A DNA stretch of 30,088 nucleotides from Scytonema sp. UIC 10036 (GTDB lineage Bacteria > Cyanobacteriota > Cyanobacteriia > Cyanobacteriales > Nostocaceae). How positions within the stretch are numbered: position 1 is the first letter of the stretch; every line of letters starts with the position of its first letter. The DNA lies in assembly GCF_009725235.1 (NCBI RefSeq), contig NZ_WJFC01000167.1:1-30088 (forward strand), in the 5' to 3' direction. This document shows, piece after piece, positions 23,563 to 30,088 of this stretch. The translations under genes and the position numbers were made by a program. The notes below the pieces were generated by a model, which worked only from the letters and a program-made list of their open reading frames with translations, made no database searches and was not told the DNA's origin.

Positions 23563-23744
23563 AGCACTACCTCTTAGACAATTTTCAAATGAACACACCA
23601 CCCCCTTTGATAATTTTCAAACTTGACACATCTCCTCCTTAGAGCGGGAAAATAATCTTTTCCTTTATCATTAAAGGAGCAGAGGAAGACAAAATTTTGT
23701 TTTATCATTAAAGGCGCTACAGAATTTTACCTCATTAAAGGTAC
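23547..23744 (-). repeat. Degenerate tandem repeats in the radical SAM gene leader
   Basis: On the minus strand CCTTTAATGA occurs three times (23741, 23714 and 23677 as first bases). The last two begin imperfect 37-nt copies. These are followed by three imperfect units of about 32 nt, each with a purine-rich Shine-Dalgarno-like run, then TGTGT and TTTGAA (first bases near 23640, 23608 and 23576). The rest of the gap up to 24092 is AT-rich and holds an inverted repeat GACGTT/AACGTC at 23894-23911 but no gene. Confidence 0.55.
23574..23708 (-). CDS. Possible small ORF (44 codons) upstream of the radical SAM gene
   Basis: ATG 23708 opens a 44-codon frame ending at TAA 23574-23576. That stop is 11 nt before GTG 23562, and its TAA overlaps the AAGAGG binding site of the radical SAM gene. 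The C-terminal half is basic and aromatic, with two CV motifs (RRRCVKFENY and QRGWCVHLKIV). The spacing would suit a precursor peptide or a translation-coupling leader. No ribosome binding site precedes it, and the frame crosses degenerate tandem repeats, so it may be chance. Confidence 0.3.
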   Translation of the reverse strand: MIKQNFVFLCSFNDKGKDYFPALRRRCVKFENYQRGWCVHLKIV

Positions 23745-24092
23745 TAAAGTTTATTTAGATAATTCTAAAAAAATGAGGAATTTTTTCTATAGTACTGTAG
23801 GTAGGGCTAGAGCTTACTCTATGGATACTTCAAAAATCAAATCATAGTCAGATAAAACTACACAAAAAATTTAAAATTTTCATAGCAAATCAAGACGTTG
23901 TATTTAACGTCTGTACAAATGTTAAATTCTTATGAACAATCCTTAACGTACCTTCTCATTTAAATGCACTGCTTCAGAAACCTGGTAACTCCTGCGAAAC
24001 CGGGTTCTAGATTTTGAGTTGGTTTTGATTAAGCTATTGATTTCACATTTCCTATTGGTTATCATATATATTTAACGCCCATTTGTTGATGT

Positions 24093-27000
24093 TCATTGTT
24101 CAACTGCTCCTAAGTCCAAAAACCTATATTTTTCTTCATGCAAAGCATTTATCCCCCTAATGTTCATTCCAGCAAAGGGTTGATTAATAAATTTGGCAAC
24201 TTCATTTCCTTTAATGTCCCATAGAATAACTGTTTCATCATGAGAGCCACTAGCAACGAGTGAATATTGAGTGTTCCAAGCAATTGACCAAATCCAGTGG
24301 TCGTGTTTTTTAGAAAAGGTTTTGATTAACTTGGTTTGGCGAACATCCCAAAGGTTAATCGCCGCATCATTTCCTCCACTAACGAGAAATTTACCGTTTG
24401 GACTGAAGACAACAGAATGTACTTGATCGGTGTGACCCTCCAATAAGGCAATACACTTTGCCGTTTGAACATCCCAAAGCTTGATAGTGCGATCGGAACT
24501 TGCACTTGCCAATAACCTGTCATCGGGACTAAACGCGATCGCCCAAATCTTATCTTCATGCGCTTCCAGGATATCGATCTCAATTTCAGGGTTACGGCTT
24601 GGAGGAGCAAACGCCTTAAAGATATCATCCGTACCGTTCTTGAATTTTCGCAGCACAATTTTGCCATCTTCACCCGCACTTGCCAGAATTCGATTGTCAT
24701 GGCTAAATGTAGACGACCATACTTGACCTTCATGCTCGGTTAAAGTCGCGATCGACTCAACAATTCCCTCAAGCTTCCGCCAGTTACCTTCTCTCAAGTT
24801 TCTACGGTAAGTTTCCAAATACTCATCTAGTTCCCGCAGATCCCAAAGAACCACTGTATGGTCTGCGCTAGTACTTGCAAGGACTCGATTATCTGGACTA
24901 AACGCTACAGATCTCACCGGATCGATATGTTCTGTAAGAATATCTACTTGAGTTCCTGTTGCTAAATCCCAAAGTTTGACTTGGTTATCCGATCCGCCAG
25001 ATGCTAAAACTTGACCGTTAGGGCTAAATGCCACTGCCCAAGTTCTGGTAAAGTCTCCTCGCAAGACTTTAATTCGTTCCAAACAATATTGATTAGCTGA
25101 TTCCTGTTGAATTTGCAGTAGGGGAATTTGCCCGTCGTCACAGGCAAGTGCTAGCATTTTTCCATCAGGGCTAAAGGCTAGGTTCCATACCCAACTGGTG
25201 AGACCTTCAAATACATGAGTTGGCTGTATCCTCCATCTTCTCTCACCATTTTGGCTGAATTCAATTTTCCAACTTTTCACCGTTTTGTCATCGCTAGCAC
25301 TTACGAGGATATGTTCTAAATTGCGAGAAGTTTGGTTAAATGCAACACCTAAGACTTTGCCTTTATGTGCTTTCAGTTGTTGCACTGCTCTCCCATCAAC
25401 TAAATCCCACAAGATAACACTACCGTCGTAACTTGCACTGGCGAGTAAGTCACCATTGTGACTAAAACTGACAGCCCATATGGCATCATCATGGCTCAAT
25501 ATGTCATCATTTTGCTGTTTCAGCAACTGAATTCGTTCGCCTGTTTCTACTTGCCAAAGTCTCACCGAACCATTGGCGGCACCCGTTGCTAAAAACTCTC
25601 CGTTGGGACTAAATGCTAGGGCATAAATGGCACAACTGTGCAAGCCTAATTCCCATTTACACTCCAGTTGGTTATTGTGGCAATACCACAGTTGTACGTT
25701 CCCCTCATTGGAACCTACTGCGAAATATTGCTGTTGAGTTTGGTTCGGACAAAAGGCAATACGAATTCCGCGAAGATTGTTCAAGTGCGAATCTGTGATT
25801 TCTTCAAACCCAGCGCTTGCATCCCACAGCTTAACCATTCCCTCGTCATTTGTAGCAGCTATAAATCCACGATCGTTCCCCCGACTACCACAGTAAAAGT
25901 TGGCACTAAACCCTACTGATTTTACTGCACCGCTATGTTCTAACGGGGGCAAAAAGCTGCGATTCTTCTTACCGTTGACTCGCCAAAGCCTCACTTTACC
26001 ATCGTCGCCACCACTTGCAAGAAGTTCACCATCTGGGCTAAATGCCAGTGACCACACCCAACCTGTATGTTCTCGTTCAAAAGCGCGATCGAACTGCCAG
26101 CTCGTACCATCAAATCGCCACAGCCTCACTTTGCCGTCAGCATCTCCTACGGCAATCTTTTCTTCTCTTGGACTGAAGGCAATGGTATCGGGACATCCCA
26201 ATCCTTCCGGGAAAAGGCAGTCAACTAATGTGGTATTTGTAAAGTTGGTGTAGCGTAGGTTGACTCCTTTGAAATTTGCCTGCCGAATTGTGAGTTCGGA
26301 GAAATCCCAACCTTCAATATCAATTTGAAGCCCGCAAAGCAGGTTAAAGAGATTTCCGGTTGCATAGCCACACCATCGTTCGGGATTGACTTGCAGTGTT
26401 GCAATGCATTGTTTGAGATGAGCGGCTAAATCTTGGTTGGTTTTGAAAACTTCTTTGAGTCTTGCTTGTAGGGGTTGTAGGACTGAACGAATTTGTTCTT
26501 GACGATCCTGCTCTTGGGCTGTGGCTTTAACTAGGATGAGTGTATCGAGCACGTCAAAATGCTGATTTTGAATATCTTGCAATACATCTTGAATGACTAA
26601 TGCTCGACTGCCCTCAGCAATTACAGGGTGGACAAGGTAGCGTTTGCGACTATCTAAATCTAGAAGCGATCGCCCTTTCAAGGAATCAATGTACGTTTTG
26701 AGACGTACCAACAAGTCTTCTGAAAGAATATCTTCTGGCAATTCAGAATAGGCAACTGCCCTACCATAACTGGCAATTCGGTATAGTAATTCCTGTTCTG
26801 GTTGAGTCAAATTCTCGATTAACTCTTGAACCCGAATAGCCAAATCATCAGAAACTTTAATATCCTCTAAATAATCGGAAACACTGCCGCCATATCTTGA
26901 CTGAATCTCTGCTGCAACCAGACGAATTCCCAAAGGGCTACCTCCCAATTTATCAGTCAGCTGTTTTAGCTCATTAGGAGATATTTGTAAGTTTCGTTTA

Positions 27001-27986
27001 GATAAAATAGTTTGCACTTCATGGGATTTCAACCCTCGTAAATCAATAGAGCGAATTGGACGTTTAATCAACTCATTATCGGTTTCCTTAAGAGGAAATT
27101 CCCGACAGGTAATGATGATATGACTGTTATGTCCTGCTGCTGCAAGTTGTTCTACGAGTTTGCCATAGTCACCATATTGCTCAATATCATATTCACCCAC
27201 CAAACCTTTAGATTTAAAAACTGTTTGGAAGTCGTCAAGAATCAGCAAACAGCGAAAGCTTCGCAAACACTGAATGAGTTGAGAAATTAAATGCTCTAAG
27301 GCTTTGGCTTCATCTAGTTCTGTATCTGGTGTTTGTAAGGAAAAGCAAGTATTAAGCAGTTCAGAAATAAATTCGTTTAGCTTTTTGGGGCGACGCAAGG
27401 ATTTGAAGATAATTGCAATAAATTCGCAGTTGTCTTTGTTTAAATTGGCTTGTTCGTCAGCAAACCGATACACGAGGGAACTTTTCCCAATACCACCAGG
27501 ACCTTTAACAATGGTTAGTTTTGTTTGCTTGTCTAGAGCGTATTCTCCAATCTCTTTCAGTTCGTCTTTACGCCCAACAAACACTAAATCTGATACATCT
27601 AAAGTTTCGTCAAAATGGTTTTGGGGAGTTTTAGGAATATTTTGGTCTAGATCGGGTGGCTGGGGAGATATAGTTTGTAGAGCTAACAGTGCATCAGCAT
27701 TGGGATGCAACTGTTTTAATTTCATCTCAATTGCCACTCGAAAGTTAGTCTTGTTCAAATTAGAGTTGAAAACTCGACTTAAAAGTTTCAGCAGCCTGGG
27801 TCCCGCAGATTGCATCAGGTAAGAGAGTTTATACTCACTTGAGTTTGCCATATCTTCATAAGTTTTTCCCTGCCAGATTCCACTGAGCACAAATTTTTCA
27901 CCCTCACTTAGGGCACGATTGCGCTCAGCCAATACTGCTTCTTCAATCAAGTTCAGTACCTCTTGGGGGATACGGTCTGCTGGCAT
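24093..27986 (-). CDS. STAND ATPase with N-terminal vMAP-type HTH, NB-ARC, pentapeptide stretch and 14 WD40 repeats
   Basis: The 1297-residue product starts at ATG 27986, with GGTGA 6 nt upstream; TTG/GTG codons just before are less likely. Residues 1-95 resemble the winged-HTH domain of vWA-MoxR-associated proteins (SEGEKFVLSGIWQGKTYEDMA). The NB-ARC domain has Walker A KGPGGIGKSS near 166, Walker B LLILDDF near 250 and GGSPLGIRL. A helical region and a short pentapeptide stretch (RQANFKGVNLRYTNFTNTTL) precede WD40 repeats from about 625 to 1275. I count 14 blades, enough for two seven-bladed propellers. Such STAND proteins act as oligomerising sensors in signalling or phage defence. No effector domain is visible unless the N-terminal domain recruits one. 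The gene stands alone. Confidence 0.9.
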   Translation of the reverse strand: MPADRIPQEVLNLIEEAVLAERNRALSEGEKFVLSGIWQGKTYEDMANSSEYKLSYLMQSAGPRLLKLLSRVFNSNLNKTNFRVAIEMKLKQLHPNADALLALQTISPQPPDLDQNIPKTPQNHFDETLDVSDLVFVGRKDELKEIGEYALDKQTKLTIVKGPGGIGKSSLVYRFADEQANLNKDNCEFIAIIFKSLRRPKKLNEFISELLNTCFSLQTPDTELDEAKALEHLISQLIQCLRSFRCLLILDDFQTVFKSKGLVGEYDIEQYGDYGKLVEQLAAAGHNSHIIITCREFPLKETDNELIKRPIRSIDLRGLKSHEVQTILSKRNLQISPNELKQLTDKLGGSPLGIRLVAAEIQSRYGGSVSDYLEDIKVSDDLAIRVQELIENLTQPEQELLYRIASYGRAVAYSELPEDILSEDLLVRLKTYIDSLKGRSLLDLDSRKRYLVHPVIAEGSRALVIQDVLQDIQNQHFDVLDTLILVKATAQEQDRQEQIRSVLQPLQARLKEVFKTNQDLAAHLKQCIATLQVNPERWCGYATGNLFNLLCGLQIDIEGWDFSELTIRQANFKGVNLRYTNFTNTTLVDCLFPEGLGCPDTIAFSPREEKIAVGDADGKVRLWRFDGTSWQFDRAFEREHTGWVWSLAFSPDGELLASGGDDGKVRLWRVNGKKNRSFLPPLEHSGAVKSVGFSANFYCGSRGNDRGFIAATNDEGMVKLWDASAGFEEITDSHLNNLRGIRIAFCPNQTQQQYFAVGSNEGNVQLWYCHNNQLECKWELGLHSCAIYALAFSPNGEFLATGAANGSVRLWQVETGERIQLLKQQNDDILSHDDAIWAVSFSHNGDLLASASYDGSVILWDLVDGRAVQQLKAHKGKVLGVAFNQTSRNLEHILVSASDDKTVKSWKIEFSQNGERRWRIQPTHVFEGLTSWVWNLAFSPDGKMLALACDDGQIPLLQIQQESANQYCLERIKVLRGDFTRTWAVAFSPNGQVLASGGSDNQVKLWDLATGTQVDILTEHIDPVRSVAFSPDNRVLASTSADHTVVLWDLRELDEYLETYRRNLREGNWRKLEGIVESIATLTEHEGQVWSSTFSHDNRILASAGEDGKIVLRKFKNGTDDIFKAFAPPSRNPEIEIDILEAHEDKIWAIAFSPDDRLLASASSDRTIKLWDVQTAKCIALLEGHTDQVHSVVFSPNGKFLVSGGNDAAINLWDVRQTKLIKTFSKKHDHWIWSIAWNTQYSLVASGSHDETVILWDIKGNEVAKFINQPFAGMNIRGINALHEEKYRFLDLGAVEQ

Positions 27987-28116
27987 AGCTTTCACCAAAA
28001 TGCGGTTCGACCAATATATAAGAATAAACTAACTTAGCTGGAAACTTTCTTAACAAAAGTTAAGTTTCCTTAGAAGTCTTCCTTTCGTTTCCTAGCTGTA
28101 CCAGGAAATGCAGTAT

Positions 28117-28163
28117 GAGAGGCTCTACCTTTCATCATGGGTTAAATAGAGGTAGAGCCTCTC
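28117..28163. repeat. Inverted repeat with 14-bp perfect arms
   Basis: GAGAGGCTCTACCT (28117-28130) is inverted at 28150-28163 with a 19-nt loop. It adjoins the TTCCCAGCC hairpin, and together they look like one dispersed cyanobacterial element upstream of the STAND gene. Confidence 0.75.
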
Positions 28164-28167
28164 TAAA

Positions 28168-28192
28168 GGCATTCCCAGCCTGAGGCTGGGAA
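28168..28192. repeat. Second copy of the TTCCCAGCC inverted-repeat element
   Basis: TTCCCAGCC (28172-28180), TGA loop and GGCTGGGAA (28184-28192) match the copy at 4033-4053 in opposite orientation over about 25 nt. Confidence 0.75.
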
Positions 28193-28313
28193 CAAGGTGA
28201 GGGATTAGCATAACTTTAGGCTAAGTTGACTTAATACCCACTTGACAGAGGAAAATTACTCATATATTCTTTAAAATATCTTTAAACAAAGACTGGTGTT
28301 TGAGGTCTATAAT

Positions 28314-28671
28314 ATGCATCCCTCTCCAGCCAAGCTCGATACACCTGACAAAGTTATCAATTATTGTTGTGAAGAAATTTTACTCAATACGACTTGGCGA
28401 GGGGGAGGTAATGGTGTGGTTGTGATTTGTACTGATGTCGTTAAGAACGGTGCGATCGCAGGTTCGATTGAAGGTTGGCAAAATATTAGTTTTTGTATGA
28501 GTTGCGAGCACGTTCAGGTTTATCAGCCCCTGCAGAAAAAGCAATCTTGCTACCCAAGCGACGTTTGTGAAGTATTTGGGTTTATAGAGCACGAACTGTT
28601 GAGGACTTGGAAAAGTTCTGTCAAAGGTTTTGCAAAAAACTCTACGAAAAGTTCTGTGAGCGGCAGATTGA
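28314..28671 (+). pseudogene. Probable frameshifted gene remnant, function unknown
   Basis: From ATG 28314 one frame reads a plausible protein (LDTPDKVINYCCEEILLNTT, GNGVVVICTDVVKNGAIAGS, IEGWQN) to about 28480. From about 28490 to 28671 a different frame becomes protein-like: YELRARSGLSAPAEKAILLP, then RARTVEDLEKFCQRFCKKLY and EKFCERQIDYTK before TGA, with one TGA inside at 28568-28570. The first frame stays open to 28775, but its tail looks random. I interpret this as one gene broken by a frameshift and a nonsense codon. No family is recognised. A gap of 28022-28313 precedes it and contains only the inverted repeats. Confidence 0.4.
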
Positions 28672-28876
28672 CTATACGAAGTGAATGTATCAACAATGCA
28701 GGACGGGTTCGCGTACTCGTTGGAGAAACTGTTCGTCGGAGGATGTTTGTAGAAACCAAATTTCTCGCTAGTTAGAAAATAGTTCAAGTGTGAAGCTTCA
28801 ATCCTTGTTACAAGGATGGCTCAAATTAACAAAAAATCCAAGATACAACCTTGCAAAGAGGGTGGTTACCATTCCA

Positions 28877-28925
28877 GGCAGGTGCAACAGAATTTAGATT
28901 CTATGCGCCTGCCATTCTTGTTTTT
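28877..28925 (+). terminator. Long hairpin with T-rich tail
   Basis: GGCAGG (28877-28882) pairs with CCTGCC (28908-28913), extended by GC pairs inside and an inner AGAAT/ATTCT helix, then ATTCTTGTTTTT. It could end transcription from the upstream remnant; its gene is uncertain. Confidence 0.45.
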
Positions 28926-29034
28926 CCGCCGTGTTGAGCGGTGCATTTTCACTCTTGAGACTGTGACAACCGTGCAATTCAGTTTTTGTTAACAGATAAC
29001 AAGTTACCTACAAAAATTATTGGAGTGCATCACC

Positions 29035-29262
29035 ATGACAACAAATCAATACAGCCGTTTATTCAAATTGACTGTTAGATTTTTCAAGTATTTCCTGCTA
29101 GCAGTCTTTGGGTTTGCGATCGTTTGCCTTGTCTCAGCGAGTTTTGGAGCTTCAAGTATTGTCACAATAATGTTACCCTTTGTGGGTACTTGGTTTGGTA
29201 AGCTCGCAATTCTCTTGTTATGTTTGATGATTGTGACAGCTTTTTTAGAGTCTCTACGTTAG
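29035..29262 (+). CDS. Small membrane protein, function unknown
   Basis: The product is 75 residues from ATG 29035, with GGAG about 10 nt upstream. Two hydrophobic helices are clear (about 19-39, YFLLAVFGFAIVCLVSASFG, and about 43-70, including KLAILLLCLMIVTAFL). The N-terminus is polar and basic (TTNQYSRLFKLTVRFFK). It has no recognised family. It stands alone, with a 250-nt gap before it holding an inverted repeat ATCCTTGT/ACAAGGAT near 28802 and the hairpin at 28877. Confidence 0.65.
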   Translation: MTTNQYSRLFKLTVRFFKYFLLAVFGFAIVCLVSASFGASSIVTIMLPFVGTWFGKLAILLLCLMIVTAFLESLR

Positions 29263-29395
29263 GGGTTAGGGGTTAGGGGTTAGGGCAAGAGGGATTAGGG
29301 GACTAGGGGCTAGGGGGCTAGGGGGACAAGGAAGAAATAATAACCAATGCTCTATGCCCATTGCCCATTGCCCAATTCCCAATGCCCACTCCTAC
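29262..29395. repeat. G-rich GGGGTTA/GGGGCTA array and CCCATTG units
   Basis: GGGTTAG and GGGCTAG type units fill 29262-29330, then TGCCCAT units 29356-29388. Both are typical intergenic tandem repeats. Confidence 0.8.
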
Positions 29396-29490
29396 TCCTT
29401 TATCAAACTCAGGATTGATGAGTTATTTGCCTAAAACTTGACAAAATTGGACTTAGAAATCTTGTATGCGAGCTTCGCAAAGGGTGAAGG

Positions 29491-29964
29491 ATGATTAAAT
29501 CCTGGATGGTGATTGGCGGAGTGGCATTCTTGGTTGCATTAGCTTCCAACATCATTACTCCCGACGATGTTAAATGGTTTAAGCGTTTGCAAAGACCGAG
29601 ATGGCTTACTTTTGAGGCAGCAATCCCAGTTATCTGGACTGTAGTATTTATTTGTGGTGCTTGGTCAGCTTATATTGTTTGGGAAAACAATCCAGGAACA
29701 ACTAAAACTTGGTTGCTCATGGTTTTATATCTCCTTTTAGAAATTGTTACAGTCGCTTATAACCCGGTCATGCTTCGACTTCGCAGTTTGAAAGCGGGTA
29801 CGATCGTTGGCGGTACCGGTTTTATTGTAGGAATTATATTAGCACTAGCAGTTTTATCTGTCTCTGGTTGGGCAGCACTGCTCATTGTTCCCTATTTACT
29901 TTGGAGTCCCATTGGTACGTATACCACTTGGAAAATGATACAACTTAATCCAAAAGATGCGTAA
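29491..29964 (+). CDS. tspO: TspO/MBR family membrane protein
   Basis: This 157-residue protein has five hydrophobic helices. The TspO features are RPRWLTFEAAIPVIWTVVFI (the conserved P...F..vWt region), the Asn-Pro in AYNPVMLRL, and the C-terminal VPYLLWSPIGTYTTWKMIQLN. Family members bind porphyrins and are linked to tetrapyrrole and stress responses in cyanobacteria. It starts at ATG 29491 behind AGGGTG. It is followed by a long tandem repeat and has no operon partner in view. Confidence 0.9.
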   Translation: MIKSWMVIGGVAFLVALASNIITPDDVKWFKRLQRPRWLTFEAAIPVIWTVVFICGAWSAYIVWENNPGTTKTWLLMVLYLLLEIVTVAYNPVMLRLRSLKAGTIVGGTGFIVGIILALAVLSVSGWAALLIVPYLLWSPIGTYTTWKMIQLNPKDA

Positions 29965-29965
29965 A

Positions 29966-30088
29966 GTAGATAGTGGTTAGTGGTTAGTGGTTAGTGGTTA
30001 GTGGTTAGTGGTTAGTAGATAGTGGTTAGTAGATAGTGGTTAGTAGATAGTGGTTAGTAGATAGTGGTTAGTAGATAGTAGTTAGTAG
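29966..30088. repeat. TAGTGGT / TAGTAGA heptamer array running off the window
   Basis: Perfect TAGTGGT units (first five) change to alternating TAGTAGA and TAGTGGT, giving a 14-nt higher-order period, up to the window end. Confidence 0.9.

Noticed and set aside
24326..25919. Several ORFs on either strand inside the WD40 region
   Set aside because: They are frame shadows produced by the repeated WD40 codons.
28380..28787. Minus-strand 135-codon ORF opposite the 28314 remnant
   Set aside because: Ser/Thr/Asn-rich composition with no motif; it looks like the shadow of the plus-strand frames.

Overview
The window looks like chromosomal DNA of a filamentous, Nostocales-type cyanobacterium. The palindrome GCGATCGC (HIP1) recurs roughly every 2 kb. 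Heptameric short tandem repeats (TAATGGC, AATTCAT, AAATGAC, TAGTGGT types) fill many gaps between genes, and the genes are cyanobacterial in character: a DUF92/VTE6-like membrane protein, a cyanobacterial PpiC plus cNMP/C39-like exporter pair, a STAND protein with WD40 repeats, and TspO. Everything below comes from reading the sequence and from family knowledge; no database search was run.

Layout. 1-455 is the 3' end of a DUF92 membrane protein. 636-4021 holds a parvulin isomerase gene overlapping a type I exporter gene whose C39 peptidase triad is lost. Convergent to them, 4121-6205 encodes a signal-peptide-less repeat, PPC and anchor-domain protein that is a plausible export substrate. 6422-8595 carries a VOC protein and a lipase-like hydrolase that overlap tail to tail, a candidate structured RNA, a Lys/Ala-rich membrane-anchored protein, a MITE and a clear terminator. 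8637-9148 is a YefM-YoeB toxin-antitoxin pair with a palindromic operator candidate.

9319-12276 is a scarred accessory patch. A TPR gene has lost its 5' end next to a decayed IS607-type recombinase and TnpB, and the TnpB is itself cut by a second MITE. 12346-16259 returns to core genes: rsmE, an AspA/AstE-type metallohydrolase, era and a NarL-type response regulator. 16642-17630 is a two-gene module of a nucleotidyltransferase-fold DUF6932 protein and an XRE protein with ATGA overlap, resembling a toxin-antitoxin pair.

17836-22250 is a complete branched-chain or neutral amino acid ABC operon (livKHMGF order) on the minus strand. 22765-23562 is a radical SAM enzyme whose 5' leader contains degenerate tandem repeats and a 44-codon ORF ending 11 nt before the likely start codon. 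24093-27986 encodes a STAND ATPase with an N-terminal HTH, NB-ARC domain, pentapeptide stretch and 14 WD40 blades. The right end has a probable pseudogene, a small membrane protein, TspO and a long tandem repeat.

The best leads for something new are the DUF6932/XRE module, the radical SAM leader ORF, the structured RNA at about 7672-7789, and the exporter/substrate pair at 636-6205.
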